Positions 17,897 to 26,955 of a stretch of DNA of 64,000 bases are shown one piece after another (the stretch's first letter is position 1; each line of letters begins with the position of its first letter). A model generated the notes under the pieces. That model worked only from the letters and a program-made list of their open reading frames with translations. It made no database searches and was not told where the DNA came from. The position numbers and the translations under genes are program-made. Source of the DNA: Paracoccus litorisediminis (GTDB lineage: Bacteria > Pseudomonadota > Alphaproteobacteria > Rhodobacterales > Rhodobacteraceae); contig NZ_WMIG01000017.1 in the NCBI RefSeq assembly GCF_009711205.1, forward strand, positions 1-64,000, written 5' to 3'.

Positions 17897-18943
17897 ATGG
17901 GTTTGAACCTTTCCATCGATACCGCGGTCCCAGCATCGTCGGCTTTTGGGTCGGGTGGAGCTGCTAAGGTTCAGCGGCCCGGGAACCAAGCGCTGCTTGA
18001 AGTGCGCGAACTTACAGTGTCCTTCCCGGGAGAGGGAGGCAGCCGCAGCAACGTCGTCTCGGGGCTCAACTACCGGATTGAAGCTGGCGAAACCCTTGGT
18101 GTGGTCGGTGAAAGCGGCTGCGGCAAGACCATGACCTCACTGGCGTTGATGGGCCTTGTGCCGACCGCAGGAAACGTGAGTGGTCAGATCATGTTCGGCG
18201 GTCGCAATCTTGCAGATCAGAAGGATCGCGAATGGCGTCGCATGAGGGGCCGCGACGCGGCCATGATCTTTCAAGAGCCGATGACCGCAATGAACCCGGT
18301 GATGACTGTCGGCCGTCAGATCGCCGAGGTATTGATCCGCCATGAGGGGCTGTCGCGTCGTGACGCGGCAGACCGGTCCGTAGGTCTGCTTGAAGCCGTC
18401 GGCATTCCGTCGGCCCGGCGTCGGGCAGACGACTATCCTCATCAGCTCTCGGGAGGCATGAGGCAAAGGGCGATGATCGCCATGGCGCTGGCCTGCAAAC
18501 CGCGGCTGTTGGTGGCAGACGAACCGACGACAGCTCTGGATGTGACCATTCAGGCGCAAATCCTGGATCTGATCCTGGAGTTGCAGGAAGACACTGGCAT
18601 GGCGGTCCAGTTCATCACGCATAACCTGGCGGTCGTGTCGGAGCTCGCGCACCATATTCTTGTCATGTATGCGGGGCGTGGCGTGGAATATGCGCCTGCC
18701 GAAAAGCTGTTCGAGCGCCCGCTGCACCCCTATACCCGCGGCCTGATCGCGACACTGCCTGACCCCGACCGCAAGGTCGCCAAGCTTCCTGTCATCCCGG
18801 GTGGACTCCGTTCGTCTCGGAGTCCGGGCTGTCCGTTTGCGGGCCGTTGTTCGCTTGCCTCGGATATCTGCCGTGCCGCTATTCCCCCCATGATCGAGGT
18901 GGAGCCCGGCCATCATGTCGCTTGCCTGAAGGTATCCCAATGA
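17897..18943 (+). CDS. Peptide/nickel-type ABC transporter ATPase (DppD/OppD-like)
   Basis: 348 aa. Walker A is GESGCGKT (71-78), the signature is LSGGMRQR near 178, Walker B is LLVADEPT near 200, and the C-terminal oligopeptide/nickel domain holds the CPFAGRC Cys cluster that binds Fe-S in some members. The start at 17897 follows GGAGGAGGGA; an upstream ATG at 17864 would add 11 residues without support. It overlaps the next ATPase gene by 4 bases. Confidence 0.9.
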   Translation: MGLNLSIDTAVPASSAFGSGGAAKVQRPGNQALLEVRELTVSFPGEGGSRSNVVSGLNYRIEAGETLGVVGESGCGKTMTSLALMGLVPTAGNVSGQIMFGGRNLADQKDREWRRMRGRDAAMIFQEPMTAMNPVMTVGRQIAEVLIRHEGLSRRDAADRSVGLLEAVGIPSARRRADDYPHQLSGGMRQRAMIAMALACKPRLLVADEPTTALDVTIQAQILDLILELQEDTGMAVQFITHNLAVVSELAHHILVMYAGRGVEYAPAEKLFERPLHPYTRGLIATLPDPDRKVAKLPVIPGGLRSSRSPGCPFAGRCSLASDICRAAIPPMIEVEPGHHVACLKVSQ

Positions 18944-19890
18944 GCAATCCGCTACTGGAAATCGACCGGCTTTCGGTCCACATCCCGATGCGCGGCAAGG
19001 GGTTGCTGTCCTCTGGTATCAAGCTTCGTGCGGTCGATGAGGTCTCGCTGACCATGCAGCGCGGAGAAACGCTGGCCATTGTCGGGGAAAGCGGCAGCGG
19101 CAAGAGCACGCTGGGCTATGTCGTCGCTGGGCTGCGCCAGCAGACAGGTGGCAGCCTGAAGATCACGCCCTCGCGCCCTCACCAGAACGGGCGCAAGCCG
19201 GTGCAGATCATCTTTCAGGACCCGTTTTCAGCCCTCGATCCTCGCATGACCGTCGAGGACATCATCGGCGAACCACTTCGTCTTATGGGACAGGACCGGG
19301 GAACACGGCGCGGGCGTGTGCTTGAAGTGCTCGAGCAGGTTGGAATGCCGGCCGAAGCGGCGCAGCGCTATCCGCATCAATTCTCGGGCGGGCAGCGTCA
19401 GCGTCTTGCCATCGCACGCGCTCTGATCGGAGATCCGGAGCTGATCGTGGCAGATGAGCCGCTTTCAGCGCTGGACGTCTCGATCCAGTCCAAGATCCTG
19501 AACCTGATGAGCGATATCAAGGAACGGCACGGGATCAGCTATTTCTTTATCAGCCACGACTTCGGCGTCGTGCGTCACCTCGCCGATCGTGTCGCGGTGC
19601 TATATCTGGGGCGTCTGATGGAGCTTGCCCCGGCAGACGAGATTTTCGCCAATCCAGCACATCCCTACACGCGCGCCTTGATGGATGCCGTTCCGCGCAT
19701 TGGACGCGGGCGCCGCAAGCGGGGACAGGTGCTCAAGGGTGAGATCCCGACACCCCTGAATCCGCCTTCGGGCTGCGTGTTCCACACCCGCTGTCCGCGC
19801 GCCACGGCGATTTGCTCGACCGAACGACCGCTGTTGCTGCCGCTGGTCAGCCGGCCCGCGCAACTCGCTGCCTGCCATCACAAGGAATGA
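18940..19890 (+). CDS. Peptide/nickel-type ABC transporter ATPase (DppF/OppF-like)
   Basis: 316 aa, second ATPase of the heterodimer. Walker A is GESGSGKST (49-57), the signature is FSGGQRQR near 150, Walker B is LIVADEP, and a C-terminal oligopeptide domain has Cys residues in GCVFHTRCPRA and ICS. The ATG at 18940 overlaps the previous stop as ATGA. Four bases separate it from the first permease. Confidence 0.9.
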   Translation: MSNPLLEIDRLSVHIPMRGKGLLSSGIKLRAVDEVSLTMQRGETLAIVGESGSGKSTLGYVVAGLRQQTGGSLKITPSRPHQNGRKPVQIIFQDPFSALDPRMTVEDIIGEPLRLMGQDRGTRRGRVLEVLEQVGMPAEAAQRYPHQFSGGQRQRLAIARALIGDPELIVADEPLSALDVSIQSKILNLMSDIKERHGISYFFISHDFGVVRHLADRVAVLYLGRLMELAPADEIFANPAHPYTRALMDAVPRIGRGRRKRGQVLKGEIPTPLNPPSGCVFHTRCPRATAICSTERPLLLPLVSRPAQLAACHHKE

Positions 19891-19894
19891 CCGG

Positions 19895-20845
19895 ATGTTA
19901 CGCTATACCTTGTCCCGCTTGTCGCAGGCCATCTTGGTGACCTTCGTGATGTCCTTTCTGCTGTTCATGCTGATCGGGCTGATGCCGGGCGATCCGCTTG
20001 AAAACATGCTTGAAGGCAACCCGTCGCTGACACCGGAACTGATGGCGCAGATGCGCGAACTTTACGGGTTGGATCAGTCGGTCTTTGCCCGCTACTGGAA
20101 CTGGCTCATGGCCGCACTGAGTGGCGACCTAGGTTACTCCAGCCTGTATTTCCGCCCGGTGACCGATGTCCTTTTCCCGGCAATGCTGCAGACCGTCAAA
20201 CTGATGGGCCTGACGCTGCTGGTTTCGGTCCCGTTGGCGTTGCTGTTGGGATCGCTTGCTGCCCGCAAACCCAACGGGCTGATCGACTCGGTCGTGGGCG
20301 TGTTTTCCTTTGCCTCGATCTCGTTGCCGAACTTCTGGGTCTCGCTGCTGCTAATCATCCTTTTCTCGGTCAAGCTGGGATGGCTGCCGGCGTCGGGGAC
20401 GCCGCTATCGGCCGCGCCGTCTGCCTTGGAACAAATGCGCCACATGGTTCTGCCGGTGGCAGTTCTTGCCATGTTTCATGTCGGACCGCTGGTGCGATAT
20501 GTCCGGGCCTCGATGATCGAAACGCTTTCGGCGGATTTTGTCCGGACCGCCCGCGCTAAGGGGCTGGGCGAAGGCAGCGTGATGGTCCGCCACGCGCTTC
20601 GAAATGCGCTCATCCCGATGGTGACGGTGCTTGCACTCTCTTTCGGCTCGCTGTTCTCGGGTGCGCTCGTGGTCGAGACGATCTTTGGCATGCTCGGGAT
20701 GGGAAAGATGATCTACGACGCCATCGGCAATATCGATTTCAACCTCGCCCTTGTCGGCTTGCTGCTTGCCACGATCGTGACGCTGCTGGCCAACCTGCTT
20801 GCCGACCTTGCATACGCCCTGCTTGACCCGAGGATCACGCTATGA
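19895..20845 (+). CDS. Peptide-type ABC transporter permease (DppB-like)
   Basis: 316 aa, six helices. The opening MLRYTLSRLSQAILVTFVMS and the LMPGDPLENML periplasmic start are typical of DppB/OppB. The coupling loop DFVRTARAKGLGEGSVMVRH is intact near residue 210. It pairs with the next gene, whose ATG overlaps its stop. Confidence 0.9.
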   Translation: MLRYTLSRLSQAILVTFVMSFLLFMLIGLMPGDPLENMLEGNPSLTPELMAQMRELYGLDQSVFARYWNWLMAALSGDLGYSSLYFRPVTDVLFPAMLQTVKLMGLTLLVSVPLALLLGSLAARKPNGLIDSVVGVFSFASISLPNFWVSLLLIILFSVKLGWLPASGTPLSAAPSALEQMRHMVLPVAVLAMFHVGPLVRYVRASMIETLSADFVRTARAKGLGEGSVMVRHALRNALIPMVTVLALSFGSLFSGALVVETIFGMLGMGKMIYDAIGNIDFNLALVGLLLATIVTLLANLLADLAYALLDPRITL

Positions 20846-21783
20846 CCGATGTGACCGTCGCGGCTTTGCCCGCCCCCCGTTCAATCTGGTCGCTCCGCTT
20901 CGAGAAGTTCCGCGGCCATCGACTGGCGATGTATTCGCTAGTTTTTCTGGCAGTGTTGACCGCGATCTGCCTGATGGCTTGGCCGCTGAGCCAGTATCTG
21001 GGGATCGATCCCAACAAGACCAACCTGCTTGCGCGGTTCAAGGCGCCTAACGCACAGCACTGGCTTGGCACCGACGATCTTGGTCGCGATGTGCTGATCC
21101 GCCTGATGTATGGGGGGCAGGTTTCAATCGCGGTCGGGTTGCTGGCCACCTTTCTGATGACTGTCCTTGGGGTCGCGGTCGGGGTGACCGCGGGCTTTCT
21201 GGGCGGACGCACCGATGCGGTCCTGATGCGGCTCACCGATTGCATGATCGCGCTGCCGCTGATCCCCCTGCTGATTGTCCTGGGGGCCGTCGATCTGACC
21301 AAACTGGGTCTCAGCGCCGCTTCCGCCGGTTCACCCCTGTTCATCTTCCTGCGCATCGTCATCATCATTGCACTGGTCGATTGGACGACCATGGCCCGAA
21401 TTGCGCGGGCGGGGGCCATTCAGGTGCGCGATCGGGATTACGTCCGGGCCGCCACCGTGGCCGGGGCCAAGCGGCGATACAATGTTCTGGTGCATGTGCT
21501 GCCGAACATTTCGACCCCGCTGATTGTCGCGGCAACCCTGACGGTCGGGCGCGTAATCCTGCTGGAGTCGACACTCAGTTTCCTTGGGTTCGGCATCGTC
21601 CCGCCGACTCCGACCTGGGGGAACATGCTGACCAATGCGCAGCAGCTGATCATCTCGGCACCGCATCTTGCAGTTTATCCGGGCCTGCTGATCTTCGCGA
21701 CGGTCATGGCCGTGAATTTCGTCGGCGATGGCGTACGCTATGCCTTTGATCCGCGGGCCGAAAACGAGGGCCGGTCGCACTGA
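20842..21783 (+). CDS. Peptide-type ABC transporter permease (DppC-like)
   Basis: 313 aa. It has the N-terminal OppC_N helix, then HWLGTDDLGRDVLIRLMYGG, the landmark DppC/OppC motif, near residue 70, and the coupling loop DYVRAATVAGAKRRYNVLVH near 200. A 4-base overlap with dppB-like implies coupled translation. The binding protein follows after 36 bases. Confidence 0.9.
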   Translation: MTDVTVAALPAPRSIWSLRFEKFRGHRLAMYSLVFLAVLTAICLMAWPLSQYLGIDPNKTNLLARFKAPNAQHWLGTDDLGRDVLIRLMYGGQVSIAVGLLATFLMTVLGVAVGVTAGFLGGRTDAVLMRLTDCMIALPLIPLLIVLGAVDLTKLGLSAASAGSPLFIFLRIVIIIALVDWTTMARIARAGAIQVRDRDYVRAATVAGAKRRYNVLVHVLPNISTPLIVAATLTVGRVILLESTLSFLGFGIVPPTPTWGNMLTNAQQLIISAPHLAVYPGLLIFATVMAVNFVGDGVRYAFDPRAENEGRSH

Positions 21784-21819
21784 CCGGAGAATAATGACGC
21801 TCATGGGAGGAGAGAGCGA

Positions 21820-23490
21820 ATGAAGATGAAAAAGGCCCTTGCCGGCGCCCTGCTGGCAGCGACCGTGCTTGCCTCGGGAGGCGTTCAGGCCCAGCCAGAC
21901 AAGAGCACGCTTGTGGTTGGCCAACTGCAGTTCCTGACCAACTTCCACCCGCTGATTCAGGTCAACAATACCAAGCGGCTGGTGGTGAATTATGGCCTGC
22001 GGCCGATCACCGCCTATGATGAGAATGTGGTCAATCAATGCGTGCTTTGCGACCAGGTCCCGTCGCTGCAAAATGGCCTTGCCGAAGTGGTCGACAATCC
22101 CGACGGCACGAAAGGCATGCGCGTCAGGTTCACCCTGAAACAGGGGCTGAGCTGGGGCGATGGCACGCCGGTGACAACCAAGGATGTGGTGTTCACCCAC
22201 AAGATGGGCTCGGACGAGAAGATCGGCTTCTCGAACTACAATCCATGGAGCCGCGCCAGTTCGGTCGAGGTCGTCGATGACCGCACCTTCGTGCTGGTCC
22301 TGCCGGAGGTGGTTTCCAGCTTTGCGTCATGGGATCAGATTCTTCCTGTCCATCTGGAGGAACCGATCTATGCCGCCAATCCCGATGCTGAAAGCTACAC
22401 CAAGCAATCGCTCTACAACACCAAGCCGACAACGCCCGGCCTGTGGAACGGCTCGTTCATGCTCACCGATTACCAGATCGGAACGCGACTGATCTGGGAG
22501 CCTAACCCGCATTGGCCAGGGGCAAAACCGGGCCTGAGCCGCGTGGTTCTCAGCTATCGCGACAACTCCTCTGCACTGATGCAGAATCTTTTGTCGGGTG
22601 AGATTGATGCGGTTCCGGTCAGCCCCGGCGGCATCAGCTTCAGCCAGATGTTGGATATCCAGGGGCAGAATCCGGACAAGTTTAGCTATCATATCGCTGA
22701 CGGCACCAACCTCGAACGCATCGCGATGAATCTGGACAACCCGATCCTCTCGGACGTCAAGGTTCGTGAGGCGCTGCTGCTGTCCATCGACCGCAACGCC
22801 ATCACCGAGGCCCTTTTCCAGGGCAAGCAGATGGTGGCAAATGGCCTGCTTTCGAACACCAGCCCATATTACAACAACGGGATGGAGACCTATTCCTACG
22901 ATCTGGAAAAGGCCAAGGCGCTGCTGTCCGAGGCGGGCTGGACGCCGGGTGCGGATGGTATCTGCGTCAATGGGAAGGGCGACAGGCTGACGCTGGAACT
23001 GGCGACCACAGCAGGCAATCAGACGCGCGAGCAGATCGCGCAGGTGATCCAGAGCCAGCTTTCGGAAGCCTGCGTCGAGATATCCACGAAATTCGTGCCG
23101 CTACAGGAATACAATGGCGAACTCGCGCGCAAGCGCCAGTTCACTGGGCTGATCATGTCCTCGATCGATTTTTCGCCCTCGACCTCGCCGCGGATCGCGC
23201 TTGGGTCCAACCGGGTTCCGAATTCCGAGAACAAGTTCACGGGCAACAACTTCTCGGGCTATAAAAGCGAGGCGATGGATGCCGCACTCGACAAGTTTGA
23301 TACGGCACTGAGCGCGGATGAGACCAAGGCGGCGTGGACCGAGATCCAATCGACCTTCGCGCAAGATCTGCCGATGCTGCCCTTGTACTTCTATGCCAGG
23401 GCCTATGTCTCGGTACCGGATTTGACCGACTTCCGACAGTCGACCTATGACCCGCTGCAGAACTTTGCCGAGGAATGGCACCGCCATTGA
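21820..23490 (+). CDS. Periplasmic binding protein, family 5 (peptide/nickel type)
   Basis: 556 aa. The signal peptide MKMKKALAGALLAATVLASG is cut near VQA-QP. The mature protein has the SBP_bac_5 layout: VRFTLKQGLSWGDGTPVTTKDVVF near 105-128 and the substrate-domain helix SDVKVREALLLSIDRNAI near 310. Two Cys in QCVLCDQ (near 70) are unusual and may form a disulfide. GGAGGAGAG precedes the ATG. The ligand is unknown; it is the specificity subunit for the CapA/dehydrogenase operon. Confidence 0.88.
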   Translation: MKMKKALAGALLAATVLASGGVQAQPDKSTLVVGQLQFLTNFHPLIQVNNTKRLVVNYGLRPITAYDENVVNQCVLCDQVPSLQNGLAEVVDNPDGTKGMRVRFTLKQGLSWGDGTPVTTKDVVFTHKMGSDEKIGFSNYNPWSRASSVEVVDDRTFVLVLPEVVSSFASWDQILPVHLEEPIYAANPDAESYTKQSLYNTKPTTPGLWNGSFMLTDYQIGTRLIWEPNPHWPGAKPGLSRVVLSYRDNSSALMQNLLSGEIDAVPVSPGGISFSQMLDIQGQNPDKFSYHIADGTNLERIAMNLDNPILSDVKVREALLLSIDRNAITEALFQGKQMVANGLLSNTSPYYNNGMETYSYDLEKAKALLSEAGWTPGADGICVNGKGDRLTLELATTAGNQTREQIAQVIQSQLSEACVEISTKFVPLQEYNGELARKRQFTGLIMSSIDFSPSTSPRIALGSNRVPNSENKFTGNNFSGYKSEAMDAALDKFDTALSADETKAAWTEIQSTFAQDLPMLPLYFYARAYVSVPDLTDFRQSTYDPLQNFAEEWHRH

Positions 23491-23498
23491 CGGTGTCC

Positions 23499-23525
23499 CG
23501 GCGGTGGTCCGCTCGGCCCGCCGCC
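23499..23525 (+). other. Hairpin after the binding-protein gene
   Basis: GC arms CGGCGG and CCGCCG lie in the 54-base gap between the binding protein and dehydrogenase genes, without a T-tract. Such hairpins stabilise the upstream binding-protein message or reduce downstream reading; they do not end the operon. Confidence 0.35.
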
Positions 23526-23544
23526 CCTCCGGAGAAAGCATCAA

Positions 23545-24510
23545 ATGAAAATTGCCGTACTGGACGATTACCTCGGCCTGTCGCAGCAGGTCGCGGATTG
23601 GCGAGCCTTGGCCAATCGTGCCGAAATCCGTGTGATCGACCGACCGCTGCCGACCGCTTCCGCAGCCGCCGAGGCGCTGGCAGAGTTCGATATCATCTGT
23701 ACCCTACGCGAGCGGACGCCATTTCCGGCAGAGTTGATCAGGGCACTGCCAAAGCTGCGTTATCTATGTGTAACCGGCAAGCGCTACGACACGGTCGATA
23801 TTGCGGCAGCCGCCGAACAGCAGATTACAGTGTCGAACACCCCGGTGACGGGTGCCGGATCGGGCGCGGTGGTTGAGCTGACCTGGGGTCTGATCCTTGC
23901 GCTTGCCCGCAATATCGCGGTCGAGGATCGATTGATGCGAGAGGGCGGTTGGCAGCATTTTGCGGGCACGACATTGCGGGGCAAGACACTGGGTGTTCTT
24001 GGCCTTGGTGCATTGGGAAGCGGGGTGGCACGGATCGGTGCAGCCTTCGGCATGGAGACGATTGCCTGGAGTCCCAATCTGACATCTGATCGGGCCGTGG
24101 CGGCGGGTGTCGGACTGGTCAGCAAAACCGAACTGTTCGAAAAATCCGATATCCTCAGCCTGCATCTGGCGCTGGCACCATCGACCGCGGGAATTGTCGG
24201 GGCAGGGGATCTGGCACTGATGAAACCGTCGGCCTATCTGGTCAACACCGCGCGTGCAGGACTGCTGGACGAGGGTGCCTTGATCAACGCGCTGCGCGAG
24301 CGCCGGATCGCCGGGGCGGGACTTGATGTCTTTTCCACTGAGCCTCTGCCCGCGGATCATGAGATCCGGCAGCTTCCGAATGTCGTCCTGACCCCGCATC
24401 TGGGCTACTTCACCCATGAGATGCTGGCCAGCTATTATCGCGATGCGATCGAGAACATCGGCGCCTTCCTCGACGGGAGACCAATCCGCGTGGTGTCGGG
24501 GAATGCGTGA
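23545..24510 (+). CDS. D-2-hydroxyacid dehydrogenase family protein
   Basis: 321 aa. A flavodoxin-like N-terminal part is followed by the NAD-binding domain with GLGALGSG near residue 155. Catalytic residues are visible: Arg in VNTARAGLLDE (about 233), Glu in DVFSTEPLP (about 262) and His in LTPHLGYFTHE (about 283). It should interconvert a D-2-hydroxy acid and its 2-keto acid with NAD(P). It lies between the peptide-type transporter and the MFS gene, which it overlaps by 8 bases, so it probably handles a product of the imported compound. Confidence 0.88.
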   Translation: MKIAVLDDYLGLSQQVADWRALANRAEIRVIDRPLPTASAAAEALAEFDIICTLRERTPFPAELIRALPKLRYLCVTGKRYDTVDIAAAAEQQITVSNTPVTGAGSGAVVELTWGLILALARNIAVEDRLMREGGWQHFAGTTLRGKTLGVLGLGALGSGVARIGAAFGMETIAWSPNLTSDRAVAAGVGLVSKTELFEKSDILSLHLALAPSTAGIVGAGDLALMKPSAYLVNTARAGLLDEGALINALRERRIAGAGLDVFSTEPLPADHEIRQLPNVVLTPHLGYFTHEMLASYYRDAIENIGAFLDGRPIRVVSGNA

Positions 24511-25741
24511 CGGCAACCCGCCGGAACGCCGTGCTGCCACTGTCTTTCGGCTGCTGACCCAAGGCCAGTTCGCCCTGTTTTTCACCTTCAACGGGCTTTC
24601 GCTGATCGGCTCGTGGATGCAGCGGATTGCCAGCGCTTGGCTGATCTGGGAATGGACGGGATCTGCCTTCTGGGTCGGTGTGCTGGCCGCTTGCGATCTG
24701 CTCCCAGTTGTCCTGACCGGCCCCTTTGCCGGCGTGGCTGCGGATCGCTGGGATCGCCTGTGGCAGAACCGCATCGCGCAAATCGCATCAGCAATTCTTG
24801 CGCTGATCAATGCGGTCCTGCTGATGGCCGGTATGCTCGGACTTTTCGGGCTGCTCACTCTTATCGCGCTGCAAGGCACATTGATCGCAATGGTTCAGCC
24901 TGCGCGGCTTGCGATGGTGCCCCAACTGGTCGCGCGCGAAGACATGCCGACAGCCGTGGCACTTGCTTCGGTCAACGTGAACCTGGCCCGGCTGATCGGA
25001 CCCGCAGTCGCGGGTGCGATGATCCTTCGCTTTCCCATTGAATGGATATTCATCGCGAATTTTGTCGTCACGGCGCTGTTCGTCGTGGCGCTTGGACGAA
25101 TACGTCTTGCGCCACGTGCGGAGTCCGCAGGGCAAGGTGGAATCTGGCAACAGATGGCAGAAGGGTTTTCCTATGTCGCGCGTATGCCGACTGTCCGGCT
25201 GATCATGCTGTTCATGCTGGTCGGTGGCATGATGGTGCGCGCCATTCAGGAACTGACGCCCGCGCTCGCGGCCCAGACTTTTGCCGTTTCGGCAACCGGA
25301 CTTGCGGTTCTGTCGTCAGCAACGGCGGCAGGGGCGGTCATATCCGGTCTGACCATGGCGCGGACTGGGGCGAGGCGGCTTTTTCTGGGCGTAATCGGGT
25401 TCTGGACGGTCGGCGCAATATCGGCCTTGGTGCTTGCGTGGACGCGTCATCCTCTGGTCGCAAGTTTGGCGGCGGCGGTTCTTGGATTTTCGGTGTCGCG
25501 CAGCCTGATCTCGACCCAGACATTCGTTCAGCTTGAAACCCCGGACGAATTGCGGGGGCGTGCGCTTAGCACACATGGCCTGATCGCCCGGGCAAGCCCT
25601 GCGCTTGGAGCGCTTATCATCGGCTATCTTGCCGATCGTTTTGGCCTGGCCGTCGGCGTCACCGCGGCGTCGATCACCATGCTGGTCTTTGCCGCGATCC
25701 TCTTTCCTTATGCGAGGTCAGTGGCCGACCGGACCCTGTGA
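24503..25741 (+). CDS. MFS transporter, EntS-like (MFS_3)
   Basis: 412 aa, about 12 helices. The opening (LLTQGQFALFFTFNGLSLIG) and the LASVNVNLARLIGPAVAG block near residue 155 are typical of the MFS_3 branch that includes the enterobactin exporter EntS. The ATG at 24503 lies inside the end of the dehydrogenase gene, giving an 8-base overlap. It is most likely an exporter of a pathway product or of an unwanted substrate. It ends one base before the convergent LysR gene. Confidence 0.85.
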   Translation: MRDGNPPERRAATVFRLLTQGQFALFFTFNGLSLIGSWMQRIASAWLIWEWTGSAFWVGVLAACDLLPVVLTGPFAGVAADRWDRLWQNRIAQIASAILALINAVLLMAGMLGLFGLLTLIALQGTLIAMVQPARLAMVPQLVAREDMPTAVALASVNVNLARLIGPAVAGAMILRFPIEWIFIANFVVTALFVVALGRIRLAPRAESAGQGGIWQQMAEGFSYVARMPTVRLIMLFMLVGGMMVRAIQELTPALAAQTFAVSATGLAVLSSATAAGAVISGLTMARTGARRLFLGVIGFWTVGAISALVLAWTRHPLVASLAAAVLGFSVSRSLISTQTFVQLETPDELRGRALSTHGLIARASPALGALIIGYLADRFGLAVGVTAASITMLVFAAILFPYARSVADRTL

Positions 25742-26644
25742 TCACTTCAGCAGCTTCAGGGAAAGGTCTTTCAGGATCCTGAAGGCGGCTTCGTGCAGCC
25801 GGTTATTCAGTCGGCGGGACCGCTGCACAAGCTGCACCTTCAACGCAAGTTCCGGCTCGACGATGCGCCGGACGCGCAGGCTTCGGGCGGGCCCGATCAT
25901 TCGACGCGAGCGCAGCGACGCAACGGTGACACCGATCTGGTCATGGACCATGTCGAAGGTCGCGTCGAGCGAGTCGAGTTCGCTGGCAACCTGCAGCTTG
26001 TAGCCGGAGCGGGCGAACTCATTCTCGAGTATCTCGCGAATTCGGTTGGGGCGGCTCGTGATGATCAGGGGCATTTCCGCCAGATCGGAAAGGGTAATGG
26101 TCGGCCCATCAATCTCGGTTTCGCCTTTGGGCATCGGCTCGAAAAGGTGCAGCCGTTCCTCGACAAGGTCGGTAATTTCCAGCATCGGACTATTCGGGGC
26201 GTCGAACATCACGGCCATGTCCAGCCTCCCCGACAGGATCCATTCCTGCACCTGGGTCGAGCGACCGTTGAGGATATGAACCTTGGCATCGGGTAGCTCG
26301 GCGCGGAGGCGACGGATCAGGGCCGAGCTGATCGCATTCGACAACGAATTCGGCATCCCGATCGCCACCGAGCCCGTGCGACCCAGACGGGCGTTCTCCA
26401 TATCCTCATGGGTGCGGTTGAACAGGTCGAGAATGGAATGCGCGTGTCCCAGAAGTCTTTCGCCCGCTTCCGTCGGCGTGACGCCGCGGCCGTTTCGGAT
26501 CAGAAGCCGTTCCTTGAGTTCGGTCTCGAGGCTGGCGATCTGGCGGCTGAGCGCGGGCTGGGCAATATGCAGGTAGGCTGCGGCGCGGCTGAAGCTGCCA
26601 AGTTCCACGACCCGGACGAAATAGGACAGCTGCCGGATATCCAT
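25742..26644 (-). CDS. LysR-family regulator (NAC/Cbl-like)
   Basis: 300 aa. The DNA-binding domain reads MDIRQLSYFVRVVELGSFSR, then AAAYLHIAQPALSRQIASLE, and the effector domain starts near residue 92. The start at 26644 is supported by GGGAAGAA upstream; an earlier in-frame start at 26698 adds unrelated residues. It is divergent from the rubredoxin operon and convergent with the CapA operon, so it may control either or both. Confidence 0.85.
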   Translation of the reverse strand: MDIRQLSYFVRVVELGSFSRAAAYLHIAQPALSRQIASLETELKERLLIRNGRGVTPTEAGERLLGHAHSILDLFNRTHEDMENARLGRTGSVAIGMPNSLSNAISSALIRRLRAELPDAKVHILNGRSTQVQEWILSGRLDMAVMFDAPNSPMLEITDLVEERLHLFEPMPKGETEIDGPTITLSDLAEMPLIITSRPNRIREILENEFARSGYKLQVASELDSLDATFDMVHDQIGVTVASLRSRRMIGPARSLRVRRIVEPELALKVQLVQRSRRLNNRLHEAAFRILKDLSLKLLK

Positions 26645-26680
26645 GTGTTCTTCCCATATTTCCATGCCGAAACAGTATAG

Positions 26681-26691
26681 CTGATAATCAG
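26681..26691. promoter_or_regulatory. Candidate LysR operator CTGATAATCAG
   Basis: A near-perfect dyad (CTGAT-A-ATCAG), flanked by AGC/GTTAGC, lies in the 119-bp divergent region between lysR and the rubredoxin gene. It is the only clear dyad there. Confidence 0.4.
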
Positions 26692-26763
26692 TTAGCACGA
26701 ATAGTCATCGGTCGGTCAATATTTTAGGGTCAGTTGTGACGCGATTTGCTGTGGAGTGGGAAA

Positions 26764-26955
26764 ATGACGGAACCGGTAGGAGGGCCTTGGCGCGTCTGGG
26801 AATGCATCCTTTGCGGCTGGATATATGACGAGGCCGAGGGTGATCCGGATGGTGGTGTCGCACCCGGAACCCGCTGGGAGGAGATTCCGGCGGATTGGCT
26901 CTGCCCGGAATGCGGCGCGAAAAAGGCCGATTTCGACATGAGGCTTGTGGCATGA
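26764..26955 (+). CDS. Rubredoxin
   Basis: 63 aa. The two iron-binding loops are intact: CILCGWIYDEAEGDP and CPECGAKKADF, giving the four Cys of the mononuclear Fe site, plus the Trp/Tyr core residues. It carries single electrons, here from the FAD reductase encoded 4 bases overlapping downstream. The ATG at 26764 was preferred over one six codons earlier. No rubredoxin-dependent monooxygenase is encoded beside it in this window. Confidence 0.93.
   Translation: MTEPVGGPWRVWECILCGWIYDEAEGDPDGGVAPGTRWEEIPADWLCPECGAKKADFDMRLVA

Noticed and set aside
16319..17989. 556-codon open frame on the minus strand
   Set aside because: Antisense to the CapA-like gene; no family motif and no ribosome-binding site.
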